DNA of 64,000 nt from Scatophagus argus (lineage: Eukaryota; Chordata; Actinopteri; Scatophagidae), in NCBI RefSeq assembly GCF_020382885.2, contig NC_058515.1, positions 5,997,223 to 6,061,222 of the forward strand, read 5' to 3'. Shown piece by piece: positions 37,455 to 51,857 of the stretch (position 1 is its first letter; each line of letters begins with the position of its first letter). Under the pieces are notes generated by a model. It saw only the letters and a program-made list of their open reading frames with translations. It did no database searches and was not told the origin of the DNA. A program made the position numbers and the translations under genes.

Positions 37455-40400
37455 TTTGCAGGAGAGAGTAAGTCAGGTTGATCTGAAATGAAGCAAATGA
37501 ACGCATGATGATGCACATGAACAGCATCCTGTTTGCTGTTCTTCAGCTAAAAGCAAATTTCAAGCACCTACAAGTTGATTTCTGCGCTGACTACAAAGAA
37601 TGTCTTATCTTCACTTTACTTCTCTTTGCTTACAATTCACCTATACTGAATAGGTCAGTTACATATTAATCTCTCAGGCTGTGAATATTCTTTGGCACCA
37701 TGTCTTCATGAGTGTTACTGCCACTGTGACAGTGATAACAGTGTTTGTATGGGTGTGTATGGTACATATACATATGACAAAGAGTCATATGTCCCTCTAC
37801 ATTTCTTTGTTGAAGAAAAGCTGTGAGTATGTAAGGTACTTGAGTGCAGGAATATGTGTTTGATCGACTTCATGTGTCTGTGTATGGGCCTGTTCATGTA
37901 TTTGTGGGCATAATGTGTTTACCTTTGTGTGATTCCTCCCCCTTGAACACTCTTTCCCTCTTACAAAAGTCCACAGTGTCCAGCACAGTTTGTTTGCCCA
38001 TAATCTTTCCAACACCCCCGTCTCCCTCTTCTGTAATGCCAACTGTTTCGAGTTAATAAATGTGCTCAAGCAGAGCACCTCTTTGGATCATGTTGTCCGT
38101 ATGCTTTATAGTTTCAACTACTCAGAGCTATGATAACCATCACGATGGTTTTGTGTGTTCAGATATTTTGTTCTTGTGCTGTCTCTGAGTAGGACGAAAC
38201 TAAATGTGCACTGGCCGTTTTTAGAGAGAGAGGGAGTGAGAGCACAAGCATGCAGATGAAGGGGGGGGCAGAACAGACCAATGGGGTGAGGGAAGAGGTG
38301 GGGGAATGCAGGAGAGAAAGAAACAGAGAAGTTACTGAGCAGTGGCCATTCACCTCTTCATGGAGAGCAGCTCTTTGCCAGCTGACTGAGTCACCGCCCC
38401 CACCACAACCCATCCCCACTTTCTCTCATTTGCTGCTTTTCTTTTTTTTCACAATCAGAGGGGTACCAGCAGGCAAAAGCAGCTTTTTTTGAGTGACAAG
38501 GGTACAATGCTTAAGAATGCTCTGTAAACAAAACTGCACTACTTTTATTATAGCAAACATATTTCATCCTCATCTCCTGAAGAAGAAAGTCTTAAATTGT
38601 GAAAACTTCCTCTGCCCTTCATGGGCAAATGAGCATATAGATATAAGAACAGAGGATTAAATCTGCAGGTTTTATCACTTGTGAGATAGCACAAGGGGGC
38701 CGACTGTTGTCATTGACACAGTTGGAGGTCGGGCTCTGTTATGTAATAGTTGACACAGCAATTACATTATTGTGGAAAAACTGGAACTTTTATTCACTAT
38801 CTCCCTGTTACTGACATTTAATATCATGTGGTGGGCAGAGCTATACAAGGCTCAATACTTATGTTATAGATTGGCCAAATCTGCAGTAGCCTTGTACCTT
38901 GAGGTACCACATACCAAGTCTTTTCCACCAAGAAATAGGCAGCAAAACTTAATTAGCACATTAGAAATCAGTGTCAGTGTGCTACTGGGCCCTGAAAGGG
39001 TGGAAGGACATTTGAATGATAAATATTGACCCTCACCAAACACACTATAACGTTTGCGCACCCTTTTACGCACACAAAATGACAGCAGAGTTATTACTGA
39101 GCGTCTGTCAAACAGGGAAGGAAACCCATAAAAATTCTTTTAGCTGCGTCCAATGTGGCCTAGCTACAAGAGCAGTGGTGACGCAACACCTTGGCACACT
39201 TGTGGTTGGCACACTTGGCACTTGTGAGATGACTGGTTCTGAAGGTGGTGTGTGAGAATCGATGAGAGTATGGTATTAATCAGACTGCCTCAGACTGAGA
39301 GGGAAGCAGCATGTACGTAACAGAGGAGGACAAAGAGCAGGATGATTAAAGTTCAGTGAGAGAGGGACAGTAAGGCAACTGGGAAATAAGGTCATTTGAA
39401 CTGATCAGGTATCAAAATCCTGCTGTAACTTAGATTAAGTTAGTATCTCTGTATCTCTCTCTGTATTATCCAACTAACTCCTTTGAATGTAACATTGATT
39501 GTCATGAAAAAATCTGCTCCTGCCATAAAACCGGTTGATTTTGAACATGTTCTGTTAGGAATGTCATTGACACAGACTGTGTTATCAGGAACCGATAACA
39601 GAACACACACAGAGTTGAGAAACAATCATACATGAGTGAACCTGTGCCAAGTCTCTGTGTGTGATCATGTCTGTGTGCGTAACTTAAATGCTACATGTAA
39701 ACAGGTGGACTGGTGGGGGAAAAAAAAGCAACAAATTAGAGACCTATTTTCACTGAAAAATAAAAATAATAAAAATAAATTAGGATAGCATCAAGTGATA
39801 GGCATTTACAGGTTAGGATCAGAGATAAACATGTGATGAGTGAAATGCTTTAATGCAATGTTCTCATAGTGTCTGTTGTGTGGTTCTTGGGATAAAAGCA
39901 TAGTTGTCTATTGTCCACTTTACAAAGCAGGCCTACAAAGAACCATTTCAAGGGCCTGTAATCAAATCCCATTCTTTTCAGTTGTTTCCTGAGTTTTCTT
40001 TCTTTTTTTCAATGTCCACCACAACATTTCCAGCACCCACTTTTTTCATCTTGTTTCACTTCTCAGCATTTAATCGAGCATTTAGGATCAAATCCATATC
40101 AGTTGCTCAGATAATAATGTAGGTCACACACAAAAGCAGGAAGAGAACTAATCAACTTGTATGAACACACATATTCATGGCAAACAAGTGGGCCTTCAAT
40201 AAGGAAGGAGGAAAGAGATGGCTAACTTAACTGTATTTCAAAAGTGAATGTTGTGTGTTTTCTCTGGTTTGTCAGTGCAGAACTGACTTATCTGTGTCTT
40301 TCATTTGTCATTTGGTGCTGGACAGGTAGAACTTTAAAATTAAATTAAAGAAAATTACTGACAGTTTTAGCAGTTTTAGTTTTATCTAATATAACTGTAC

Positions 40401-40950
40401 GTTTTCTGTTATAAAAATGTCTGCTGCAAAAAAAAAAGCTATATAGACCAATAAATCAAAGCCAACTTCTCTCATGTTGCAACTACATGCTTTATTTTTT
40501 ATTCTATAATTACTTTCATCATATTTTTTATGATTATTATAATTATTATTTAGGCAAGACTTTGTCCTAACTTTTTTTTAGAAGCCAGTGGAAACACTGC
40601 TTGGCAACGTTGCGTTCAGGGTCATTGTAATACGCAAGCTTGCTCCCTGTCACATGGCCTATTGGGATTCTTGAAAAGAACAGGGGTATCATTAGCCTAT
40701 TACTAATATCACTTGTGCGTTTCCTTCTATGACAAGTCAAAATGCCTGCTTGTGTTAGGCTAAAAAAAGTTAGCCTAACAGTTACAAAAACTTACATAAT
40801 ATAGCAGAGAGCTTTATTATACAGGGGTGTCGTTAGTCTCGTGCTCTTTAAATGGTGCCGCTCGCTGCGTGCTCTCATGTCCTGTTCTGTGATTGGTCGA
40901 AAGCAGAGGGGGGATCGTCCCTGGTTGCAACACGTCAAAGACAGGGATGA
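36950..40950. other. Intergenic region with no recognised gene
   Basis: No conserved protein or exon chain is visible. It holds a (GT)n tract at 37416-37449, AT-rich stretches and short chance open frames. It separates the ELM2-SANT gene from the pyruvate carboxylase promoter. Confidence 0.5.
37416..37449. repeat. (GT)n microsatellite
   Basis: About 17 uninterrupted GT units. Confidence 0.92.
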
Positions 40951-40959
40951 AAGCTTATG

Positions 40960-40961
<2 letters not shown>

Positions 40962-40997
<36 letters not shown>
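40962..40997. repeat. (GA)n microsatellite upstream of the pyruvate carboxylase promoter
   Basis: About 17 uninterrupted AG units, roughly 380 bases before the TATA box at 41345. Confidence 0.92.
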
Positions 40998-41000
<3 letters not shown>

Positions 41001-41344
41001 ACAGGAGTAGGAGGCAGGCGCAGTAGCAGAGGTCTATATCCGCCAGACGGAGACGAACGGTGCCAGCTGCTAGCTAAGTTAGCTATAGTAGGCAGTTAGC
41101 AACTAGCTCCAGAGTCCTAGCGCCTGTACAACACAAGAGAGACTGAGCAAGTGTTCGCCTGAGTGTGTGCATGTGTGTGTGTGTGTGACAGCGTGTGTCG
41201 ACGCTTTGAGCGCCCACTCGACCGTCCCGAAGTCACTCCGTCTGTACCTGTGTGTATAAACCCCCCCCTCATATCGCCCTCTTCCTCTTCCGAGCAGCGG
41301 TGTGACTGTGATTGAGTTTGTGGGGTTAGCAAGCAAAGAACACA

Positions 41345-41441
41345 TATAAACACACTCTTGACTGTCGACTTTTTACACTCGGTGTCCGGTTACTCAACAG
41401 CGGATTTACAACCTTTACTGATACCGGCAGAGCACCAGCAT
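41345..41441 (+). promoter_or_regulatory. pcx: Pyruvate carboxylase core promoter and non-coding exon 1
   Basis: TATAAA at 41345-41350 is followed about 90 bases later by the donor CAGCAT|GTGAGT (GT at 41442). An exon from about 41375 to 41441 has no usable reading frame to the next exon. That next exon, at 51935, carries the ATG one base inside, so a non-coding leader is required. An inverted CCAAT (GATTGGTC) lies near 40891-40898. The start site is inferred from the TATA position; other leader exons may exist. Confidence 0.5.
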
Positions 41442-44400
41442 GTGAGTACTGATGAGGAACGTGCGTGTGTACGGCTATGAATGGGTCTTGTGTGTGTATG
41501 CGGCTGTCATTGAGTGCATTTGTCCTAAACCTGGTCTTCCTGAGTATCTGACTGGTTGCATGTGCATGTGTCTGGCTGTCAACGTGGTAACAGATGATGC
41601 AAGTGTAGCGAGTCCAGCTGTCATAGCTGCACAGTTGCTATATTATTACAGTAACAGCTATGCATTAAATGTCTGCTTAGAAAGTAAATACTGTACTTCT
41701 GTACTTTGTAAGCTACGCTCGCTAAGTTCAGTCACGGCTAACTCTGACCTTTTAGCTGAAATATGCTCACATGAAATCGAACTCCTCGTAGTAGTAGTTA
41801 GCAAAGTGGGATCCAAGAGCTCTGAAGTTGTTGCAAGAGTTTCTCAAAATTAGGAGCTTTTTCAATGGAGTTTTGTATCTGTATGATTTGACACAGTGAC
41901 TAGACATGCAGCAATGTCTTCTCTTGTCATAGTTTACCCAGTTAGCCTACTTTCTCAGCTGCAGAGGGGGTTGGGAGGTAAAATAAAATCCCATAGTGGG
42001 GCTCCCATACTGGATCAAGGTATTTATCCTGGTATTTTAAAGAGCAGGAGGCACTGCATTAGGGACTACATTTCCCCATGTGCTAGTGTTGTAAAAGAAT
42101 TAATCTTTACATGTTGGAACCTGTAGATTGCATAATATGCTAGTTTGAAGCTGCACATAAAATGAGTTGTAACTGTGTGTGTGTTTGTATGGGTAATGGC
42201 CAAAGTTTCTCACTGATCCTCTGTGTTGCTGAAGTTTGAACTCTGCTCTTTCACCTTTTGACCTATGCATGCGTGTCTGTTGGGTCAGAATCCTTTGTCT
42301 GTACAGTTTGTTCATCCTCAAAGCAGCCCCTGCTCTGCTTTAAACAGGGGTCCATACAAAACTCTTGTCCCATCCCAGAGCTCAGCCAAGCCCAGTGGGA
42401 GCTGTGCAGTGATCAAACAGAGGACAGTTATCTTCACAAGTCATAAGCAGAACTTGCAGTGAATCCTCTAGCAGGGATGTGATCGTAGATATGCAGGAAA
42501 GAAAAGAGGTAGTCTGATTTTTGTCTTGGGTCTCTTAAAGTGACTGTATTGGCTTTGTGTGTTTGATGGACATGTGCCATTCAGTCATTCACCTTGATGT
42601 TAATCTTTGTCGCAATAATCCCAAAGTAAGAGACTGAAACTGTTCAAAGCAAATGGGATACATTATAGGTTCAGGAAAATGATGCACAGGTTTTCATGCA
42701 TCCCTCAAAATTTGTTACTCAAAATGAAACAACTAAAGGCCCTGAGCTTCTCATAAAAACTGTTTCACTGCTCAGTTCTGGAGGAGCAACTGGACAGACA
42801 GGACTAGCTTAGCTTTAGACTGCAACAAAGCAATATATAGAAAGTAAGCATTTTGAGTTATAATATAGCCTACAGACATTTACACAGTACGTCTGATGTT
42901 ACTATCATCTGTAGTTTGTAACTGTTCAGTTTAGATTATATCTGGTAGGATGCAGGGAGCAAAGGGAGGTTCAGAGGATATTATATTTCCACAAACAAGG
43001 CTTAAATAATGTGATATTTTTGTTGGCAAGCCTTTAAAATCGTATCCTTGAGACTTTCAAAATCAGTTTTCATGCTTTTTAGGATAAATTGAATTGAAGT
43101 AAGAGTCATAGATGTTAGGGAACAGTGCAGAGAGAACATTTTGAACTTTGAAAGTGTTTTGCGTCAAAAGTAGTAAAGTTGCACGTTTGCATTGTTTTTT
43201 TTTTTTTTTTTCATATTTCAGTACGCACTGTTGCAGACTTGCCTGACTCCCTTAGCATCTTTGGGTCTTTTAGTGCTCTCAGCTAATTAGGGTCCTGACC
43301 TGTTGTTGGGCTTCTCATGATATGAGTTAAAAAATAGCATAATATGTCCTTCCTGGGAAACGCTGAATCATCTCCTTTTCATACTACCAGGGCACCATCC
43401 AGCAAATAGCTGTGATGGGTGTAGGAGTTTGAGTGGAGTCTGGAAGCAAGTGGTAAACAAACGCAGGTCTGTCAATGGTGAGAATAGACTAGCAGTGTCC
43501 AGGGACTGTTTTTCTTCAAATTGCTTTCTGAAGCGGATGTCATAAAGATGATCTTTTTATCCTTAATGGTACCTTTTGTTGTTGTGTTTTGATGAAGAGC
43601 CAGTCTGGAGCCAGTGGAGCCAGTCTGTTTTGAGAAGTTCACTCTTGCTATTGTTGCAGGCGTAACTAAACTGCTCCTCTGCTACGCCCATCTTGCATCA
43701 CTTAAGAGACACTCTGTCCTGGCAGTTACGGGCTTGTTTAGGTGTGACACCCAGCAGGAGAACTGACTGCTCAACAACGGTGTTGGCTCCTAAGAGGTTA
43801 GCATACCATAGCCAAACTAATGTCACCAAATCACACAATGACTAACTGAGGTAGTGGTAGACCCAGCAACTGCTGTGTACTGCAAGGTAAATTACTGTTT
43901 TTGTCATGTCATGTCATGTCATGTCTGATGATTAGCAGAATCATGAAACCCTGCATGAAGGTCTAGCTTTGGCAAAGCCCTGGAAGCTTCTTCCCTCGAG
44001 GTTCTGTGAGGTCAAAGAAGGTCGAGTAAAGGCTCGCACCATGTCACTCATGAAGCTTTCATGTTCTTTGCAGCCCCTCACCCACATTGAGCCACAAGAA
44101 TGTTTGAGCATTTGATAACTAACTAACTACACAGGACCTATTCTGTGATCTCTTGTCTTAATTCGGATTTCGGAGCAGACATTTTTTGGTATAAAAGGAC
44201 ATTTTAAGTATCTCGTAGACAGAGAGTAAGGTTTAGCAGAATATAGCCTGTAGGCTCATTTCAGGGTTTTATGGGACAATTCCCTCTTGTCTCATCTACA
44301 TTTCTCTGGTCAAGAATGCTCTTTGTGATTTTGTTGAAAAATGTCCCTGATGGCCTGTGATGGACCATCCAAAATGTAAATATGAAAAATAGTCTAAGAC

Positions 44401-44737
44401 AGCAGCATGCAATTATTACTTAAGAATTATGTCATAGATCTGGTGTTTTTTTTTCCCCAAACATATTATATCTTTAAGGAGCAGCCTGGAGCAGCAGGGG
44501 GCTGGAACTTTGTGTTGACGCAGCTGCTAAAGAGGCTGAGCGATAGTGAAAGTCAAGAACATAATGAAGCAACTTGCTTTGGCTCTAACAGTCCTGTCGA
44601 TGTACCACGCATTGTATTTTATATATGAATATGACTAGTTTCACTTTTGTCTTTGTTACTTTGTTCAGGGTTAGAGTTAAAACACTTGAAGTCAGAGGGG
44701 AGGTCTTTTGAATGGTAAGGACACTTAGTAAAGTATT

Positions 44738-44873
44738 AATGTCTTGCTCAAGGTAGAGGATTTTTTTGTTTACATCGTTTCTACAAAGTACAGCTGGCTG
44801 ATTGTGAATTCAAACCCATGACTTCCCTTCCCACAAGCCCAATATTCTGACCTTTATGCCACCACTGCCCAGT
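44738..44873. mobile_element. Fragment of the same repeat family as 31440-31632
   Basis: CTTGCTCAAGG, a TTCAAACCCATGACTTCC block and GCCACCACTGCCC match the second half of the teleost repeat whose first half sits at 31440-31632. Old and diverged; in the first intron of pyruvate carboxylase. Confidence 0.45.
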
Positions 44874-45028
44874 TTTTAGTCCAGTCACAAGCATCTGTTT
44901 TGTCTGCCTCGGTAACCCTGTTCTCGCCGTCTAAGCATGTGTTGTTGGCTGAGCAACTGGTGCTTGACGATCTGACACAGTGGCTCTTAGTCTATCCCTG
45001 CTGCGTGGAGAGGCTGTGTGTTTAAGTT

Positions 45029-45453
45029 ACATTATATGGACAAAAGTATCCAGACATGCCTCTTTATGAGGATGTTTTTCAGGGGTTGGGCTCAGCCCCT
45101 CACTTCCAGTGAAGGGAAATCTTAATGCTTCAGCATACCAAGACATTTTGGACAATGCTATGCTTCCTTTGTGGCAATAGTGTTGGGAGGGCCCTGTTCT
45201 ATTCCAGCATGACTGTGCCCCAGTGTACAAAGCAAAGTCCATAAAGACATGGTTGGATGAGTTTGGTGTGGAAGAACAGAGATTGTGAATCAGGTCTTTT
45301 CATCCAACATCAGTGTCTGACCTCACTATTGCTCTACTGCATGGATGGGAGGCTTTTACAGCTGCAAAGCTGTCTATGTATTTAGAATGCTATGTCATTA
45401 AAGTCTCTGTTGGTGTAATGGTCATATGTCCCAAGACTTTCGTCTGTATAATG
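45029..45453 (+). mobile_element. Internally deleted Tc1/mariner-type element, copy 1
   Basis: The left end reads ATTATATGGACAAAAGTATC and the right end CCAAGACTTTCGTCTGTATA, inverted repeats of one another with mismatches. The interior (AAGGGAAATCTTAATGCTTC and GACATGGTTGGATGAGTTTG) is shared with the copy at 62972-63482. The part coding for the last catalytic Asp segment is missing here. Dead and non-autonomous; in intron 1 of pyruvate carboxylase. Confidence 0.75.
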
Positions 45454-48049
45454 AATTTCAGATAGGAACTTACGATAGGAGGACACATGCTGATCTTTGA
45501 CCTCTCATTATCATTACGCGCAGCTTCCTATGTGGTTTGTTTACATTTAGGTTAAGGGGTAAACCTTCTATGTAATTATTACGAAATTATTATATGCTAT
45601 TGTGTTTGAAGAGCCCTGACCCGTTTGTACATCAGGTCAGAGGCAGGTAGGACAGAGGAGGAGACTGCTGAGGTGTAGGGAGTGTGGATGAACACATTAA
45701 TATTTTCAATTTGATGGTTTCCCCCCGCATCAAATGACAAAATACATTTTCAACAATCGTGTGGATTGTTAGAGACCGTTTCACTGAGTCAGCCGTCTGT
45801 TTAAACATGTTGAGGCTAGGGCTTTGTGTCATGGTGCATGTTGAAAGTGATGTGAGGTGTTTTAAGATCCAACCTTCTCAGAAGTCCAAAATAAGTATGT
45901 CGTTGTGTTTCCTAACCCGTGTATTAAGGAGAGTCATGTGATTTTTGGCAGGTTGCATTTAAGGTCACCAAAGAGCTCATCTTCACCCTTAGTAACAGAG
46001 CGATCTCTCTTATGGTGGTATCATTTACAGTACAACAGGGCTTTCCCCCTCTCTAGAGAAGAATATTGAGAGATTTGCTGTAACGGATAAAAATTTCATG
46101 TTATTTTACAAATGTTGGAAGATAACCACATGTATGTACTTGTCTCAGGATCAGGCAAATAGGGGCAAAGTTAATACTAGTTATGTATGTCTGTGTGTCA
46201 CAGAGTCACGGGCTGCATGCATCAAAACAGAGCAGAACTTTGATCTCTAAGAAGTTAATGTATGAACCAGAAGTCAGCTTGGTTCTAATGGGCTGAAACA
46301 CGCGCACAGGTTGTTGTCAGGACCTTCTGTCTTTTAGGAAGTGGAGGGTTTGTTGTGATTTAGATGTTCTGTCAGGCAGATCGCCGAGTACAGTTTAGTT
46401 ATTGATAAACTTCATTGTGAGGACATTTGTTGTACTTGTTTGTGTGTGCGTGTGTGAGAGAGAGAGGGAGGGACCGAGACAGAGAGAGGGAGAGACCGGG
46501 ACAGAGAGAGAGGGAGGGACAGACAGAGAGAGAGAGTGGGAGGGAGAAGGAGGAAGTGTCATGGAGTCCGTTTGACATAAAGCATCTGCATTCCATTTGG
46601 CCTTTCATAACTGTAATTTAATTCAGTGCTTGATTTCAAGCTGAATTCAGGATTGAACGGTTTCAGCCTGGCGGAAAGCATAGACATTAGTGTCAGCAGA
46701 GGTTCATATTGATGCTTGGAGGCAAACAAGTAATAGCAAATGTGTCTCATGGTGCATTTTGTCCATGTGTGCGGACACTACAAGTCCTTTGACACCTTCT
46801 CAGTGCTTTAGTCTCGACTGAACTGTGACTTTTCCCTACTACAGCATAGTTTGCAACTACCTTTGAGCCTCCAGACTGAATCTTGCGGAACTAAACACTG
46901 TCGCTGAATTGGATCTGTTGCCCGAGCTGTTGTGTTCTCAGTGATTACAGCGACATGACTCTTCATCATGTGGGATCATGTGAAACTGAAGTCGGTTGCT
47001 GATAAAATGGGCTGGGTTGAAGTGGGTCGGTCCATTCAGATGTGAAACAAGGACAAGCTCAAGATGCAGTTTATTAGTTTTCAACTAAAAGTAGGGACCT
47101 ACTGAAAGGTCTGCTTAAAGGACCGTTCCAACTTTACCAAATGGCTCTAGTTTTAATGGATCAGACACATTATCTTTTGAAATGTTAATACTTTGGATAA
47201 TTGTTCAAGATTCTGTTTTGTTTTTACAGTCAGCTGAAACAGGGCATTGATTTGCTCTGTGATAAAACTGATAACAGTAGAATCGATGCCTTTCATTGAT
47301 GATCATGATGCTTTAATTTCTAATTTAAAAAAATGCACCCAAAATAGGAAAGTAGAAGCACATACAGTAAGCATACCAAATACAAGCCTGTGTGGAAAAT
47401 GGTGTTTTAACTCCTCTGATGCATTTATTCACTGACGACCTCTTAAAATGCATCTCATGTTATTCTTTCTGGCGTCTAATCGATACAGTTTGATATTGTG
47501 CATTGTCACACTGGGATCACATGAGCATTCTCACTGATCCCAGTGAGTAAGCCTTGTAATCCACCTGGAAGAGATTTGTTAAGAGTTATATGTGTGTGTG
47601 GGGGGGGGGTTATATGTGTGACTTGGATTTTCCGTCACTCTTGATTGAAGTAGTCCACATTAACAGTAACACCCACACAATTTAATGCAATCAGTGCTAT
47701 CACCTTTCAAAGAACACCCTTTTGATAAAGTTTGTTTTGCACGGCTGTTGTATCAGTCTTGTGTGTGTGTGTTTGCGTGCTGTGGTGTGCTTGCTTGCGT
47801 GTCAGATGAAGTTTGAACCGAGTGACTTAAAAGTCCCTCAAATGATTGACCGCACTCGGTGTGTTTGTCAACAGTTAAAGAGTCACCGCTCAGAGCCGCA
47901 AACTGATCAGTCCGATCAGATCAGCCCCTCGTGATTAAAAGACATCGACTGGTGGAGTTGCATATGCTCAGCACTATATGATAAAGCTACTGTATTTGGG
48001 GTTGTAGTTGGAAGAAAATGAGTTAACTATTTTAACCATTTTAGTCACT

Positions 48050-48300
48050 TTTCTAAAAAAGTTTTTCAAATATTTGCTGGCTCCACCTTCTTGAATGTAA
48101 GGATTTGTTCCTTTTCTTTCATATTTTTTTTGATTTTGGACAGTTGGTCAGACACAATAAACAATTTGAAGACGTCACTTTGGGTTTGGGAAAATGTCAT
48201 GAGCACTTTTCACCTTTTTTTGACATTTTGTAGACTCATCAACTAATCATAAAAAATAAAGTAATCGATAATGGAGATAATCGTGAGTGCACCTCTAGTT
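48050..48300. mobile_element. Interspersed fish repeat, probably DNA-transposon-derived
   Basis: The order TTTGCTGGCTCCACCTTCTT, GGACAGTTGGTCAGACA, GAAGACGTCACTTTGGG and AATCGATAATGGAGATAATC matches a repeat I recall from many teleost genomes. The class is not certain. It lies in intron 1 of pyruvate carboxylase. Confidence 0.6.
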
Positions 48301-49360
48301 GTGTACATCGAAACGGGTGATAAGGTTGATATTAATGGCAGCAATTACTCCTATCTTTTACTGACTACTGTATGTTGTACTATTACAGTCTTGTACATGA
48401 TAATATACATTCCTGCTTTATCTGTTGGAGCCACATGGAACCTAAGTTGAATTGTATTTCATTTTCACTCAGGTAACTGTGCGCAAGTGGAAACTTACAC
48501 ACGGTTCACTTATATGTTAAAGAAATTATTTTTAAGTGTTCTACACATTGGAAGTGGTTTACAAGTCAGAGCTTCCTCTATGAGTCAGGCACCACAATGG
48601 GCAAATGTTTTCCGTTGTGAGTCCCCACGTGCTAAAATGTTTTTTTCGTTTTGAGATTTTCAGTGTTCACCTGCTCCTTCAGGATTTCAACTGTGTTACA
48701 GTGTTTTATTTCCCTTCTTTCTTGTATATGTTAGGCTAAGTCCTGACACCAGAGACAGAATAAAGAGACAAACCAGCAATTTGACATTGAGACACTAAAC
48801 CAAAATTGCCCTCAAGTTGTTCTGCCGCAGCTTGAGTGTCCCCATCGTTTGACATTCCTTTCATACCACAGTTCATCCTTGAGTCCGCCTTTTTGTGTTT
48901 TGGTGGTGCGAACCACTCGTCATCACACATTTTATTGTTGACTCAGTCCGTCAGCGCAGGGGAGACGGGAAGAAAGGGGTGGATGAGCTACATTGCAAAA
49001 ATGTCGAACTGAGAGAAATCTGAGAACCAGAGAATGACAGTTGAGTTCTCAGTCATTACAGCAGCTGTTTGCAATGATTTTTTACAACTTAGCATGTGGG
49101 TGGGGAGTCGTTACTGTGCACTGTTTCAGGCCAGGAAGTTTCTTTCCACTGCAGGCCACAGGCTCTGGTAGATTTCCAGCTTTTGGGAGATCAAAGAGTG
49201 TTTTAAATAACAGGAAACGGCTGAAATCAAGGCAGTGGGTGTGTGTTAATATTTTAATATCGTTTTGTGAGGACATTAAATTAATGCCTGTTGGTTTGTC
49301 CTTGTTACTGGTCATGTTTGTACAGAATGTCGCCTTTAAGAAAGTTAGTAGTTTTCATTT

Positions 49361-49361
49361 G

Positions 49362-49391
<30 letters not shown>
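49361..49391. repeat. (CA)n microsatellite
   Basis: About 15 uninterrupted CA units. Confidence 0.9.
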
Positions 49392-49392
<1 letters not shown>

Positions 49393-49798
49393 ACTTTGAC
49401 TTGATTGTAGTACAGATGTGAAAGTATTTATCATGTGATAGGACACAGGGATAATGTAAGACAGAGTGAACATGTTCAGGCCTCGTATCCACATGTGTCC
49501 TGAATGATCCAATCACAAGAGGACAGCTTTAAGTACAGCATTTCACAACTGGCATCCATGTGTCTCTCCACCTGTGTCTCCAGTGAGCCCTTGTGACTGG
49601 ATCTCACGTCCCTGCTCCATATGCAAATAAACAAGCTCATTAGTTACTGTGTACTCTATTTGTTAAATTTGACCTTTACTTAGAGCTGTCTGCTTTTGAT
49701 CACATCTTTCAATGCAGATGTTAATACCAGGTCTTCACAGAGCCATTTTTTGGCCTGGCCTTCATATTCACATTGCTAATGCAGAATATATATCATAC

Positions 49799-49819
49799 TA
49801 TATATATATATATATATAT
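49799..49819. repeat. (TA)n microsatellite
   Basis: About 10 TA units. Confidence 0.85.
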
Positions 49820-51645
49820 CTTTATCAGAGACCATATCACTCAGTGCTCAGCTCTGGTAAGATGTTGAAAGTCATGCAGGACCTGTTTTTCCCTATCTGT
49901 CTAGTTTGTTTGTTCTCCTGTTCGTCTCCGGTCTGTGGTTGTCTCCCTATCCTATTCAGGCCCAAGGCAACTGTATCTGTTTCACTGTGTGACACTGTTG
50001 CTTTTGTGTAGGTTCAGTATACTGTTTCAGCCTGAGCTAACACTGCATTCGGTCGTCAGACAGTCTCAGAGTACTCACTTCACTGTCAGAGTCAAGAATC
50101 ATCTGCTGTCTGTGCAGCTTTTGATTATTTTATCAATCAAATATTTCCTATTTCCTAACTATTTATCGCATCACTAGAGAAGAAATACCTTTTTTTGTAT
50201 ATATTATATTTTATTTTTATTATATATATATTTCATGTTTCTGTATCATTTTTTGTTTGATTTAGTTCATTATTAGTGGCATTTGGTCAGCCTGGTCTCC
50301 ACTGACTGCATCACTGTTGTTTGACCACAGTGTGGCAGCAAAGGACTGTCTGTGAGGTGTAGCCTTGTAGTCAGACCAGAAGAAGAGGATTCTGCCTTTG
50401 CAGTCTCATGCTCATAGTGAGACATCTGCTACCATTTCCCCCACAGTGGATGATACAGTTTTTTTCATCCTGAGGAGGTAGTTGTTGGCTTTTTACACCT
50501 TAATGGATGTGTTAATGTATCTGTAAGCCTTTGTGGACATGTGTTGAGTTTATCTGTATGTTTGGCAATAGGATGCTTCAGTTCAGTAACTGTCGGTGTT
50601 AGTGGCATTTTTGATTGTAAATGCAGGTGCAATGAATGGTTTGTTTCTGTTTGTTTAGCTCTTGAGTGTAGTTGAAAACACTGAGTAAACACGAAACTAA
50701 AAAACGTAGCTCAGCTGATAATGAATTTATGACAAAGGGCTGCTAATTACTGTACTTTTAGGCCAAATTTGCATTTCTAAGAAAATTATCAACAAGTTTG
50801 CGTCGTTCTTATAATTAAATCCTAAAAATAGGATCAATGTTAGCAGCTTGTCCGGTTCAGTCAGCTTGTATGTTTTGTGTCAGAAATCTCTGGTATTGGA
50901 TAAAGATCATTTCTGCCTTCATTGTTTTAATTTGGGAAGAAAAGACTCCACAAACACACCAGAAAATTGTTGTCCTTAATTAGACACACCTGCAGCTGAG
51001 TGGCAGCCAGCCAGGGAAGAAGAGCAGCAGCTGATTGGCTGACTAACTGGCAGCATCTTCCTTTTATGGAAACCTCTTTCTAAACTTGTTTCTCCCTGTT
51101 TCATATAGTGTGTCCATACACTCAGTGTAGACATAATCAACATGTTAATTAAATTGATAACTGTTGTGGTGTATTTATTGTTATATAAGATATAAGATCA
51201 TTTCAGAATATCCCCTTCAGCAAATTTGGTTTTCTGGTTAATTTCTGTCTTTTCAGTGTCTCGCCAAAGCCAGATCATCGTATGAATAAATAATATATGC
51301 ATAGATTTTAGGGCTAAAATCATTGGTCCTAAGCTGTCTCACATTCACGCTTAATGCAGGTTTTTCTATTCAAGTACAGGAGTCATCCAACCTTCCTGCT
51401 AACTATCAGCATGTCACCAATTAAAATGTTATGAGAAAATACAAGTTAAAAGACGCATGCTACCAGGGGCACCAACTTAATAGAGCCTGCATGGCACTTA
51501 AGTAGATTTAATCTCTTTTAGAAAGAGCTTACACGTCTTGTTTAATCATTTTCAAAGTATTATCCTCTGATTCGGTTATTTTCCTGATCCTCGCGTCTCC
51601 CTTTTACTTACTGGGAGGCCATGAGGTTAAGTTTTGAGTGTTCAG

Positions 51646-51857
51646 AGACATTGTAAATGTTTTTGGGGGGGCTTTTTTTTTCTTTTATTCAGAAAGGACA
51701 GTTAAAGATATGACAGGAAAGGGGGCAGAGGGAGGGAGGGGACAGCAAAGAAGGCACAGGTGGGAGTCGAACTTGTGGCCACTGCAGAGAGACAGACAAC
51801 CTCAATACTTGAGTCGCATGCTCTACCAACTGAGCTACAGGGGGTCGCAGACATTGT
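51646..51857 (-). mobile_element. tRNA-derived SINE with target-site duplication
   Basis: On the minus strand the head has an A box (TAGCTCAGTTGGTAGAGCAT, near 51837-51818) and a B box (GTTCGACTCC, near 51772-51763). The spacing and inserted bases rule out a folded tRNA. A tRNA-unrelated body (TCCTGTCATATCTTTAACTG) follows, then AATAAAAG and an A-rich tail near 51670. AGACATTGT flanks the element at 51646-51654 and 51849-51857. The insertion ends 77 bases before the first coding exon of pyruvate carboxylase, in opposite orientation to the gene. Confidence 0.85.

Noticed and set aside
51763-51848. Possible functional tRNA gene on the minus strand
   Set aside because: A and B boxes are present but spacing and arms do not fold as a tRNA, and a SINE body and A-rich tail follow.
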